A DNA stretch of 64,000 bases. It comes from Haematobia irritans (lineage: Eukaryota > Arthropoda > Insecta > Diptera > Muscidae). The position numbers and the translations under genes are program-made. The stretch spans positions 91,301,913-91,365,912 of the forward strand of contig NC_134398.1 in the NCBI RefSeq assembly GCF_050003625.1, in the 5' to 3' direction. Of this stretch, positions 31,342 to 41,027 are shown piece by piece; position 1 is the first letter of the stretch; every line of letters starts with the position of its first letter. The notes below the pieces were generated by a model. It was not told the DNA's origin. It made no database searches and saw only the letters and a program-made list of their open reading frames with translations.

Positions 31342-32273
31342 AAGGGTGATTTGTTAAGAGCTTGATAACTTTTTAAAAAAAAAAACGCATAAAATTTGCA
31401 AAATCTCATCGGTTCTTTATTTGAAACGTTAGATTGGTCCATGACATTTACTTTTTGAAGATAATTTCATTTAAATGTTGACCGCGGCTGCGTCTTAGGT
31501 GGTCCATTCGGAAAGTCCAATTTTGGGCAACTTTTTCGAGCATTTCGGCCGGAATAGCCCGAATTTCTTCGGAAATGTTGTCTTCCAAAGCTGGAATAGT
31601 TGCTGGCTTATTTCTGTAGACTTTAGACTTGACGTAGCCCCACAAAAAATAGTCTAAAGGCGTCAAATCGCATGATCTTGGTGGCCAACTTACCGGTCCA
31701 TTTCTTGAGATGAATTGTTCTCCGAAGTTTTCCCTCAAAATGGCCATAGAATCGCGAGCTGTGTGGCATGTAGCGCCATCTTGTTGAAACCACATGTCAA
31801 CCAAGTTCAGTTCTTCCATTTTTGGCAACAAAAAGTTTGTTAGCATCGAACGATAGCGATCGCCATTCACCGTAACGTTGCGTCCAACAGCATCTTTGAA
31901 AAAATACGGTCCAATGATTCCACCAGCGTACAAACCACACCAAACAGTGCATTTTTCGGGATGCATGGGCAGTTCTTGAACGGCTTCTGGTTGCTCTTCA
32001 CTCCAAATGCGGCAATTTTGCTTATTTACGTAGCCATTCAACCAGAAATGAGCCTCATCGCTGAACAAAATTTGTCGATAAAAAAGCGGATTTTCTGCCA
32101 ACTTTTCTAGGGCCCATTCACTGAAAATTCGACGTTGTGGCAGATCGTTCGTCTATTCATGATGAAATGTCAAAGCATACTGAGCATCTTTCTCTTTGAC
32201 ACCATGTCTGAAATCCCACGTGATCTGTCAAATACTAATGCATGAAAATCCTAACCTCAAAAGAATCACCCTT
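31342..32273 (-). mobile_element. rosa-like (DD41D) element, copy b
   Basis: Ends are AAGGGTGATTTGTTAAGAGC and the inverse of AAGGGTGATTCTTTTGAGG, with TA duplicated (31340-31341 and 32274-32275). It is 932 bp. Copy a at 11776 is almost the same sequence with a further ~65 bp deletion. Both share an older deletion that removed the transposase N-terminus, so they descend from one truncated master. Confidence 0.9.
31448..32101 (-). CDS. N-terminally deleted DD41D transposase, copy b
   Basis: 217 codons. Catalytic S-D-E-A-H-F, Q-Q-D-G-A-T-C-H and T-P-L-D-Y-F-L-W-G are all kept. The frame extends upstream of the ATG at 32101 to about 32155 (through F-S-E-W-A-L-E-K-L). That is usual family sequence ahead of the first aspartate, so the ATG is internal. 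DNA-binding domains are missing. It differs from the copy at 11889 by very few residues over the shared 200. Confidence 0.85.
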   Translation of the reverse strand: MAENPLFYRQILFSDEAHFWLNGYVNKQNCRIWSEEQPEAVQELPMHPEKCTVWCGLYAGGIIGPYFFKDAVGRNVTVNGDRYRSMLTNFLLPKMEELNLVDMWFQQDGATCHTARDSMAILRENFGEQFISRNGPVSWPPRSCDLTPLDYFLWGYVKSKVYRNKPATIPALEDNISEEIRAIPAEMLEKVAQNWTFRMDHLRRSRGQHLNEIIFKK

Positions 32274-32428
32274 TATATTTCTATTGGCAATAACACTAAA
32301 AATCATTTAACATATCTGGATTTATATTTAATAGGTAAAGCATAACATAGAGAAAATGCATTCTATTATTTCTCCACATGAGTATCTATGTTAATAGAAA
32401 AAACCTTTGGTATAGTACTAAAGCTTTT

Positions 32429-32646
32429 TTACTCCAAGTTTAACTGAAACACTTTATTTTGATTGTCCTGGTCGCCATATTGCACGTAGAGGTTGTCATC
32501 TGGAGTTGATTCTAACGCATAGTTATTAAGCGCCAATGTCAAGAGCTCACTATGGTTCGACAGCGCTAAAACAATATACGTACAGTTTGGTAAAATTTCA
32601 CAAGCTGAAATCGGACCAGGAGGTTTAAATACAGCTAAAGATTTGC
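32429..32646 (-). CDS. WD40-repeat protein, last exon
   Basis: The exon begins after the acceptor TTTTTTAG at 32647-32648 and encodes 72 codons to the stop. It starts K-S-L-A-V-F and P-I-S-A-C-E-I-L, continues as a WD-type strand (Y-I-V-L-A-L), then S-E-L-L-T-L, and ends in a polar acidic tail. It joins the exon at 33023-33495 in phase (one base plus two), giving a continuous L-H-T-G-K-S-L-A-V-F blade. The protein probably has a beta-propeller. The sequence reminds me of the C-terminal WD region of NACHT/WD (NWD-type) proteins, but I cannot confirm it. No clear polyadenylation signal follows. Confidence 0.7.
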
Positions 32647-33022
32647 CTAAAAAAGATATAGTGGAAATGAAAAGGTTTGAGTTAATAAAATGAATCACTC
32701 TCTATGAAAACGATATAGTAACTTCGGGAATTGTGGGAAATTACGAACGAATTGAATTGTTTTACTTCAACCACGAAACTAGTCGATCCAATTAATTTAG
32801 AATTGAAATCACATAAATGATAACACCAACCACCGAAAACAATTAAAAAATAAATTGATTCAGTGCAAAATATAATTCATTCGATCAATTTAGGTGAAAT
32901 AGGTTAAAATGTATAAACCATTTTTTAAATGAATAGGTTCTTGTACCTAATTTGTATATTACTTGAAAATGATATTTTTCTTTGTATAGTCCCATAATAC
33001 CCGAAGATAACCTGAGCGATAC

Positions 33023-33495
33023 CTGTGTGCAACTCCCAAAGACGTATAGCATTATCACGGCCTTCCTTATCTGTCGACATTAAAACTTTACACATTGGAT
33101 CAAGTTTTAGACATGTGACTGGAGCATTATGACCTATTAATGTTGCCCTGCAATTACCAGTTACTAAATCCCAAACAAGAATTTTTGCGTCTTCCAGTCC
33201 TGCTATGACACATGCATTCGTTTGCGATATGGCTAATGAAGTAGTATCGCATGCAGGCTTCCATTTTTTGAATAATGTACCACTCTGCAGATCATATACC
33301 ACAATAAAGTTTGGAGTGGGTTCGTTCAATTCCTTCGCTACGACACATACGTATGATCCTTCATGCGTAATGGCAGACAATGTTGTAATAAAGTCGTGGT
33401 GTGGAATACGTAAATCATAAAGGAGTTTACGTTGGGATAAGTGCCAAACAAGAAGAGGAAATGGCTTCTGTGTTTCATCACCGCATACCAATATT
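33023..33495 (-). CDS. WD40-repeat protein, penultimate exon
   Basis: 473 bp, from the acceptor TTTTCAG (33496-33497) to the donor G|GTATCG (33021-33022). It encodes about 157 residues with WD-repeat signs: [36 protein letters not shown] and [10 protein letters not shown]. This is the only clear host coding sequence in the window. Upstream exons were not found. The upstream intron carries the long (TA)n and several transposons, so the gene may be large, with earlier exons beyond the window or too short to see. Intron 32647-33022 is 376 bp. Confidence 0.8.
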
Positions 33496-33583
33496 CTGAA
33501 AAGAAAAACAAAATTTGTAACTAAACCGTTATTATGTATTACTTTAATGTATTCGATTAGTAAGTATTTGAATAACCAATGGA

Positions 33584-33714
<131 letters not shown>

Positions 33715-33771
33715 GGTGCTCCCAGTACTTGAAAAGCAATATTAATTCCATACTGACAATGCCTATAATTA

Positions 33772-33988
33772 CACGCAGGGAAGGAATGATCACCCCAAAC
33801 ATGTTTCAAGAGCAAAATGTTATTTTTGGACGGTGAACATGGACATTTTTTTCTAGCAAAAATGTTGTTTTCTCAGCAAACATATGCATTTTCGATAAAA
33901 TAAACAAACATGTTCGATGTACACCGTTCAAAAATAACATTTTGCTTTTGAAACATGTTTTGGGGTAATCATATTCCTTGTCTGGGTG
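33772..33988. mobile_element. 217 bp foldback MITE, family F5
   Basis: The ends are CACGCAGGGAAGGAATGATC and the inverse of CACCCAGACAAGGAATATGA, flanked by TA (33770-33771, 33989-33990). Inverted arms of about 65 bp include CCAAAACATGTTTCAA-like and AGCAAAATGTTATTTTTG. Again it has CAC/GTG termini. It probably lies in the WD40 gene intron. Confidence 0.85.
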
Positions 33989-34204
33989 TAATAATAATTA
34001 TTTAAAAAAATAAGTTTTTGTTACTTTTAACAGTAAATTTTAATAAAGGGTGATACGGTCAAAATTTGGTTTACAAAACACGCGTTTTGTAAATCGGTGA
34101 AATCGTTTATTTAAAAAGTCAAATTAAATTTCTTTTTCAAGTTCAATTAGAATAAAATTCAGGAAAAATATTCAGTTAGGCTTTCGCTTTTCCAAATCCG
34201 AATT

Positions 34205-34560
34205 GCCGGGCCTCACGCTTGACACCTGCCATCAGATTTTGTACAGCCGCCTTGTCCACCTTCTTCGCCGCAGAAAGCCAGTTTGCCTTGAACTGCTGCT
34301 CGTCCTTAGCAGTTTTTTGGTCTTCTTTAGTTTCCGCTTGACAATAGCCCAGTATTTCTCAATTAGGCGGAGCTCTGGCGTGTTGGGAGGGTTCTTGTCC
34401 TTTGGAACCACCTGCACGTTGTTGGCGGCGTACCACTCCATGGCCTTTTTACCGTAATGGCAAGATGCCAAATCCGGCCAAAACAGTACGGAACAACAGT
34501 GTTTCTTCAGGAAAGGCAGCAGACGTTTATTCAAACACTCTTTCACGTAAAATTGACAGT
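34205..34560 (-). pseudogene. DD37E transposase, C-terminal frames
   Basis: It continues with F-W-P-D-L-A-S-C-H-Y-G (second D) and P-E-L-R-L-I-E-K-Y-W (E), with 37 residues between. A second one-base loss in an A-run near 34315 shifts the last ~50 residues into another frame, ending near 34180. Two frame changes make this copy unable to produce the enzyme. Confidence 0.85.
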
Positions 34561-35187
34561 CCCGGAAGCTATGAAAATGCTGCTTTTCAAGCCACAGGTA
34601 CAGATGGCTTGCCAAACCAGATATTTCTTTGCGAACTTTGACAGTTTTATGTGCTTGAAAATATCTGTTACCTTTCCCCTTCCTTTTGCCGTATAAAACT
34701 CCTGTCCCGGAAGCTGCTTGTAGTCGGCTTTGACGTAGGTTTCGTCGTCCATTACCATGCAGTTAAACTTCGTCAGCATCGTCGTGTACAGCCTCCGGGA
34801 TCGCGCTTTGGCCGTCGTATTTTGTTTATCATCGCGATTTGGAGTCACTACCTTCTTGTAAGTCGATAGTCCGGCTCGTTTTTTGGCACGATGCACGGTT
34901 GTAGACGATACACCCAGCTTATTTGCGGCATCTCGGAGAGAGAGGTTAGGGTTTCGCTTGAAACTACCGGCAACTCTCTTTGTCGTCTCAGCGGCTTCCG
35001 GTTTTCGATTTCCCCCCGATCCAGACTTCCTGGCTGTCGACAAACGTTCCCCAAACACTTTAATTACATTTGTAACGGTTGATTTGGCAACTTTTAGCGA
35101 TTTTGCCAGCTTTGCGTGCGTGTAGCTCGGATTTTCGCGATGCGCGAGCAAAATTTTGATACGCTGCTCTTCTTGCTTGGACGGCAT
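34543..35187 (-). pseudogene. DD37E transposase, N-terminal frame
   Basis: 214 codons from the ATG at 35187. Residues 1-110 form paired helix-turn-helix domains (H-A-K-L-A-K-S-L-K-V-A-K-S-T-V, then L-R-D-A-A-N-K-L-G-V-S). The first catalytic aspartate is in V-M-D-D-E-T-Y-V at about residue 147. The frame ends early because of a 7 bp deletion near 34550; the related copy at 56105 keeps these bases. Confidence 0.85.
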
Positions 35188-35331
35188 TTTGACAACTGAA
35201 GAGTGAATTCAAAATAGGAGCAACATTCTACACACACACCTTCAAAATGAGGGGTGTTCAGGTTTTTTAAATGCAAAATTGAAAGAAATACGTCAAGTTT
35301 ATATTGACCAAATTTTGACCGTATCACCCTT

Positions 35332-35749
35332 TAGTTGATGGTTTAGCGTACATATAGGGGCCATCAAACTTTTTAAAAAATTTATTACCAATTTTTCGTG
35401 TTACAATTTCCCAAAGGTTCTCTACTTGATTTAGGTATCATGACGGCAGGTCAGTCAAGCACGCGCAATTTTTGGAAATCCTTTGTTTAACCACCTTAGG
35501 GTTAAGACTTTCCTTTATGCCTTCGTATTAAATATCTTCCATCCTAACCATGCAAGTTAAACTTTGATTCATAGAAAAATATAACACATTTCCTCTTCAT
35601 TTTTGTACAATCGCACTCTGAGATCTAAAGCTCGACGTCTGATCGTTATAGTTGATATATCCAGTTGACGTTAATTTTAGATGATTTGTAAAAGAATTGC
35701 TATACAGTTATTTCAAATTTACGATCTTCATTTGGCTTAGACTTACTTT
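35332..35749. other. No gene recognised
   Basis: Spacer between the DD37E element and the inverted repeat flanking LOA copy B. Nothing identifiable. Confidence 0.35.
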
Positions 35750-35833
35750 TTAGTTTGTTTGTTTATTGGTCCCAAAATAGTTCTATTTTAATAAAGTAAG
35801 TGTTCTATTTTTGCAATCGATACTGCTAAGAAA
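35750..35833. repeat. Inverted repeat flanking LOA copy B, left
   Basis: The word order TTTGTTTGTTTATTGG, CAAAATAG, TAAAGTAAGTGTTCTA and TTTTTGCAATCGATACT is found inverted at 40468-40566, with about 60 extra bases there. LOA copy B, a MITE and other repeats lie between. The pair may be the ends of an older foldback element into which LOA B inserted. Confidence 0.65.
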
Positions 35834-35970
35834 GGTTAGGTTAGGTTAATGTGGCAGCCCGATTAAATTTCAGGCTCACTTAGACTATTCAGTCCATTGT
35901 GATACCACATTTAACTAAAAGTACCTATTACATATGGGCACTTCTAGTCTTAACCACTGAACCTTCTCTA

Positions 35971-36215
35971 TTATTTACGTTTGTGGAACCAAGCAGATTG
36001 CTCCAAAAACATTAACAAACTGCTTAAGTTAACGTTTTCCAGGTCCGCCAGTAATCTAAAGCTATATGCTCCTAAAATTCGCTTACGCCTTACACAAAAA
36101 GCAGGACACTCACACAAGAGGTGTTTAATTGATTCCTTTTCCTCCACATCATGACAGCTTATACAATAGTCATTATACTTCACACCTATAGTTTTTGCAA
36201 ATTCGTCTATGGGGC
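35971..36215 (-). pseudogene. LINE ORF2 C-terminal zinc motif
   Basis: It encodes C-I-S-C-H-D-V and H-L-L-C-E-C-P, a C-x2-C...H-x2-C-type motif usual at the end of I/LOA ORF2 proteins, and stops at 35971. The same segment is in copy C at 60882. Confidence 0.8.
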
Positions 36216-36224
36216 TTTAATGTG

Positions 36225-37023
36225 TTCCTGTCTTACTAAATGCGCCTGAGATACATAAGCTCGCCATACGCTGAACTTTATCTAAACAAGTCGGTTTCTG
36301 AAGTGCCGGCCACCAGACTACAGCGTCATATAGCATTATAGGTCTAACTACTGCTGTGTATAGCTAATGCACAATTTTTGGTTTTAGTCCCCACTTTTTC
36401 CCTATGGCCTTTTTGCACGAGTACAAAGCTACCGTGGCTTTTCTCGCCCTCTCTTCAATATTAAGCCTAAAATTCAGCTTCCTGTCCAAAATAACGCCAA
36501 TGTATTTTGCACACTCACTAAAGGGAATTTCAATATCCCCTAAGGAAATGGGCCTAACCGTGGGAGTTTTGCGATCTTTGCAGTACATGACTAGTTCTGT
36601 CTTTGCTGGATTTACCCCAAGACCATTATCTTTCGCCCATTTCTCAGTCATCCGGAGAGCTCTCTGTATAATATTTCTGATTGTGGATGGGAATTTTCCC
36701 CTGACTGCTAGCGCCACATCATCTGCGTATGCCACCACTTTTATCCTTTCTTTTTCTAGGGAAACCAGAAGGTTGTTTATAGCAACATTCCAAAGAAGAG
36801 GTGATAGAACTCCTCCTTGGGGAGTGCCTTTGTTCACATACCTTTGTATGTTTGCTTGTCCTAGTGTGGCTGAAATACGTCTCTTTATTAGAAGTTCGTC
36901 TAACAGCCTAAGTATACCTGGATCAACATTCAGAGTTGTCAGTCCATTTAATATCGAGCTCGGATGGACATTATTGAACGCCCCTTCGATGTCTAGAAAC
37001 GCAGCGATTGTGTATTCTTTCAA
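36225..37023 (-). pseudogene. LINE ORF2 reverse transcriptase, copy B
   Basis: 219 codons open from 37023 to 36364. It contains A-F-L-D-I-E-G-A-F-N-N-V, G-T-P-Q-G-G-V-L-S-P-L-L-W-N and V-A-Y-A-D-D-V-A-L-A-V, i.e. the RT palm with catalytic YADD, complete and in frame. Stops follow near 36364 before the deletion that removes RNase H. Confidence 0.9.
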
Positions 37024-37783
37024 TAAAGCTGACTAGTTCATGCAATGCGGTCTCAATAGACCTGTCCCTCGAGTATGCATGCAGTCGTTTCGAGAGCAAA
37101 CTTGAATCCACGCTAGTTCTAAGATACATGTCTATCATCCTCTCCAGGGTCTTAAGTAGGAATGAGGATAAGCTGATTGGTCGGACATCCTTCGCACTCG
37201 AGTGAGAAGCTTTTCCTGCTTTAGGTATGAAGATCACTTTTGTTTCCCTCCACTTTTCTGGAATATATGCTAAGTTTACACATCGTTTATATATCACCGT
37301 CAACAAGGGGATAATTCTTTCAGCCACTGCTTGTAATTCCGCCGGAGTAATTCCATCAGGTCCGGGGGATTTGAATGGTCCAAAGCTATTTAAAGCCCAT
37401 TTTATTCTAGATTCCGACACAATTTCCTCGATAGGAAATGATCGCTGAGCCTCTGTTACACCGCCGGAACATGGTTCAACCGTCTGATTTCCAGGGAAGT
37501 GTGTGTCCAAAAGTACCTCCAACGTCTCCTCACTGGACGTTGTCCAATTTCCCTCCGATGTTTTAATGAAACCTGGAGCGGTGTTAGTGGATGCTAGTAC
37601 CTTCCGTAGTCTGGAAGCCTCTGACGTATTCTCACTACTGCTACAGTAATCATCCCAAGAGTTTTGTTGAGACCTTCTCAGTTCTCGTTTATATGCTCTC
37701 AGATTCATCTTGTAAGTGTCCCAATCCTCCAGAGCTCTTGTGGACTTTGCTTTGTTAAAGAGCTTCCTGCAGGATTTCCTCAT
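36971..37783 (-). pseudogene. LINE ORF2 linker and RT N-terminal part
   Basis: 270 codons with N-S-F-G-P-F-K-S-P-G-P-D-G-I-T-P, I-P-K-A-G-K and D-V-R-P-I-S-L-S-S-F-L-L-K-T-L-E, the first RT blocks. It overlaps the next frame at 36971-37023, where a small deletion (near 37020) shifts the frame. Confidence 0.9.
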
Positions 37784-37873
37784 ATTACTTAACTCCGTAG
37801 TCCACCATGGCGGCCGATTTTTCCCCTTGGCTTTCCTCTAGGGCAAGCAGCTTTCAGTGACATGTTGAAGGCC

Positions 37874-38599
37874 TTAGTAATCCGCTCCACTGCGTGTTCG
37901 ATATCTTGCACAGTGCTCATATTTGTCTCTGGCATTTCCGGTGATGTAGCGATGATCTGAGAAGCTATGTTCCCTCAAAACTTGCCACTCAGATATCATA
38001 TCATTCAGTTCCGGAGAGGTCAACGTGACGTCCAAAACCTCTTGCCTGTTTCTGGTGACGAAGGTTGGTGCATCTCCCTTATTGCAAACTACCAGGTAAG
38101 TACGCAAAATAAACTCTATTAGCGACTCTTCCCTTGCATTAGTATCACTACTTCCCCAAATACTATGATGTGCATTTGCATCGCATCCCATAATGAGTTT
38201 TGTCTTTGTTTTTAGTGACTCCTCAACTAAGGTCTTAATGGCACAGGGTTGCATCTCCCTATCATGTCCCATGTAGACCGAAGATACCCAATATTTGCAT
38301 TTGGATATCTCTAGACTGGCTACGACGACAGTGTCTGCATTGCTCAATGAAGGAAGCAGAAACAAGTTTAGTTCGTTTTTAGCAATTATACATGCTCGAT
38401 TTATATCGTTACCGGTATTATGCAAAAGTTTGAAACCCGCAGTGCTTAATTCACAGATCTTGTTCTTATATATGTATGGGTCTTGAATAAGAACTATATC
38501 TATGCCTCCTTTCATCAGGAGAACTTTTAAGGCAACACAAGCGGCCTTACAATGGTGAAGATTTATCTGGAGGAACCGTAGAACCATCCAAATTTTCAA
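37874..38599 (-). pseudogene. LINE ORF2 APE-type endonuclease
   Basis: 241 codons. Family motifs: L-Q-I-N-L-H-H-C-K-A-A, L-I-Q-D-P-Y (usually Q-E-P; the glutamate is changed), Y-M-G-H-D-R, M-G-C-D-A-N-A-H-H and F-S-D-H-R-Y. The enzyme nicks the target for reverse transcription. Frame is lost just after the SDH motif. The ATG at 38599 lies a few residues before the usual start and is plausible for ORF2. Confidence 0.85.
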
Positions 38600-38654
38600 C
38601 CACCGTCACATCAGCCGCTTCAATTGAGTCATCAAGGGCTTCCTCTTCACCGAT

Positions 38655-39543
38655 CTATGTGACTCTCGCAACAATCCGCGGTTCAGCTTTGGTGAGGTTT
38701 GAGCCTGTAGAAACTTCCCGCATATGATTTTCGCCATAGTCTGCAGGTTTTATGTCTCCTTCGGCTTCGCTAGGAGATTTTTTCACTGCTGACTCTACCG
38801 GAGGATTGTCCGTTTCGGAATCCTTTGGCTGATCGCTTTTGTATACCTTCATATGGATGTCATGAAAGCCATAACTTACACGTTCTTGGGTCTGGGCTAG
38901 ATGTGGCAGCGACTCAATGTTTAATATAAACACCGCATGTCGTCTTGGTCCATCCACCTCATCCAAACGACCAACCTTCCAATTGGCGGTTGGAAGATCT
39001 GGGTTACATTCTTTTAGTCTCTCTAGTATTGACTCAGGATCAGGAGGGTTTGCCAGACATCGCGTTCTCAATTTCCCCCCATTTTTGCCTTGGAATCATA
39101 CCGTCCAATGCTCCTTTATTAATAATAGCCATCACAAGGCTGTCTTTCGCAACTGAGGCAAACGATCTTTGATCCCGTTTAGAGGATGGCAGCTCATCCG
39201 GTGATCGTTCCCTTTTTCCAGCTTCAAGAGATCCTTGAGCCCATTTTAAGGAATCGCTTTGCTTAGCCGACAACGTGCTTGGGTCGACTGATCCTAATTG
39301 CTTTAGGATAAACAAAGCGTTTCTTCGTTCCTTGAATCTCTTTCGAGAGGGATTGCCACCTTTTGATGTCGTCACCTTAGAAAAGGTTCGACTTGCCAAA
39401 GTGTCACCGCCAGTCGACCCGTCTACAGGTCGACTAATTGGACCTGATTCTTGGTCGCTGCCCAAATTTATAACTTCAGTCGTTACCCGTCCACTGGGCC
39501 CTGAAGTTAGCAACCCAGTGGATGACTTTGAATTTCGCTGCAT
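38655..39543 (-). pseudogene. LINE ORF1 protein, two frames
   Basis: The first frame (39543-39040, 167 codons) starts M-Q-R-N-S-K-S-S-T and is rich in S, K and R. The second (39071-38655) holds N-W-K-V-G-R-L-D-E-V and V-F-I-L-N-I-E-S, which resembles DUF4780, found in LOA-like ORF1. Copies A and D carry extra sequence at the frame junction (about 39055), so the shift here results from a deletion. Confidence 0.75.
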
Positions 39544-39599
39544 GGTGGTTTATTATTTCCACCACACGTGAAATTCGTAATAAGTACTTATTACGATGA

Positions 39600-39642
39600 A
39601 ATACTCCGCTATTAGAAAACACGTCCGTTCAGTTCGACGGTT
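39600..39642 (-). promoter_or_regulatory. LINE 5' end with DPE-like motif
   Basis: The first 25 transcribed bases contain CGGACGTG, which fits the downstream promoter element (RGWCGTG) used by Drosophila LINE promoters. It is also preserved at 24710-24730 in copy A. Internal promoters of this kind are established for I, Doc and jockey; use here is inferred. Confidence 0.5.
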
Positions 39643-39654
39643 CTAACTCAGAAA

Positions 39655-40227
39655 AGTGTAACTAATAAAAGTTTAACATTAAATATTGAACTATTGAAGA
39701 AAAAAAAAACAAAAAAATAAGTAAATAAATATATAAATAAATAAAAAATAAATAAATAAATGTATGGTATGATGACAATGAATTACAAATTATTCAAAAA
39801 TTGAATTAAAATTAGTAATAGTCAACAGCGATGTAGAAATTTAACAAAAAGTGTACATAATACAAAACATAGATAGATAAATAAATAATAATTATAATTA
39901 ATAAACAATAAATAAGACAGCGAGCAAAAAACAAAATTAGTTAAATATTTAATTTAAAACATTTTTATGAATTAATCAAAGTAATGTGATTTTGGAGTTT
40001 AATTTTAAATTGATTGTAATTACTTGTGTTTCTTAGTTGAGACGGTAGATTGTTCCACAATCGCGTAGTATATATTAAGAATTGCTTGTCCGATACCAGG
40101 TAACGTGTCCTATATGGGATGAGGCAATTGAGTCGATTCGACCGAGTGAAATTGAGTTTTTGATAAATGTACTTTGGTTCCGATGTGATTATTATCCTCT
40201 GGATTTGAAGTAAGCATTTAAATCTAA
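39655..40227. repeat. AT-rich inverted repeat DNA
   Basis: AACTAATAAAAGTTTAACAT through GAAGAAAAAAAAAAC (39659-39706) is mirrored at about 40420-40470. AAATAAATA-rich tracts lie at 39718-39765 and 39880-39915. No gene. Confidence 0.6.
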
Positions 40228-40366
40228 CAGCCTGTTTCTGTATGTCGAACGAGCTCTATCGATCGACTGAAATGGAAACAAACAGCAGAATTTATAACCA
40301 AAAATCAGCTGTTTGTATGCATTTTTGTCGATCGATAGAGCTCGTTCGACATACAGAAACAGGCTG
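40228..40366. mobile_element. 139 bp MITE with perfect 40 bp inverted repeats
   Basis: Both ends read CAGCCTGTTTCTGTATGTCG inward and match over 40 bp without a mismatch. TAA stands on both sides (40225-40227, 40367-40369), a 3 bp duplication as in PIF/Harbinger. Complete identity of the arms suggests recent activity. Confidence 0.9.
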
Positions 40367-40467
40367 TAAGTAGTTGTTCAAAAGTCATATTATATTTATT
40401 TACTTATTTTTTGTTTTGTTTTTTTCTTCAATAGTTCAATATTTAATGTTAAACTTTTATTAGTAGT

Positions 40468-40566
40468 ATCGATTGCAAAAATAGAACACTTACTTTATTA
40501 AAATAGTACAGTTTATAAGTGAATTCTTTTTGTACTATTTTGGAACCAATAAACAAACAAACTTAC
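40468..40566. repeat. Inverted repeat flanking LOA copy B, right
   Basis: Inverse of 35750-35833 with an extra stretch between the AAAATAGTACAG and TACTATTTTGG words. Confidence 0.65.
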
Positions 40567-41027
40567 GTTTTCTTTCACCTCTGCACACAGTTTTGGTGCA
40601 TCCTCTGTTTACAACTTCATTCATTTTGGTGCTACCCCAACTTTAAAATAATCTATATTTTGTTTATTAATATGTTGATTATATTTATTGCCTGTCAATT
40701 TATTGAGTTATTCCAAAAATAGAGCATAAAGGCCTATGACGATCAGTTTATGACCAAAATAGGCAATGAACTAAACGATGTTGCAACAATGCCTTTTTTG
40801 TGCATTTAAAATATTCTCTTTTAGGTCCTCATAACTATTTCAGATAAAAAATACAAAAATAATGCAAGTGAAGAAAATAATATTGCAGGGTGCTGATAGT
40901 TACAAATGTTATCAACAGGTGGAATCGTACGATATTCTACCTTCGGGAAATATCAATATTTTATAACAGCCCATTCATTTACCCAATAAGAATTTGGAAA
41001 TATCACTCCATAAAGATTATTCGTGTA
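40567..41027. other. No gene recognised
   Basis: AT-rich DNA without an identifiable family. Confidence 0.35.

Larger units (their letters stand above)
34046..35331 (-). mobile_element. DD37E Tc1/mariner-type element, nearly full length
   Basis: Ends AAGGGTGATACGGTCAAAA and the inverse AAGGGTGATACGGTCAAAA bracket 1286 bp with TA on both sides. The transposase runs on the minus strand through both DNA-binding and catalytic parts, with two frameshifts. A deletion derivative sits at 55685-56355. DD37E resembles the ITmD37E group first seen in mosquitoes. Confidence 0.9.
35834..39642 (-). mobile_element. LOA-type LINE, copy B, both ends present
   Basis: On the minus strand it begins at about 39642 (AACCGTCGAACTGAACGG) and ends in a (TAACC)n tail at 35834. 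ORF1, endonuclease and RT are recognisable. An internal deletion near 36210 removes RNase H and the end of the RT domain, joining to the final zinc motif. Another removes about 100 bp of the endonuclease/linker near 37943. The 3' ~80 bp are the same as the SINE tail. Confidence 0.9.
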
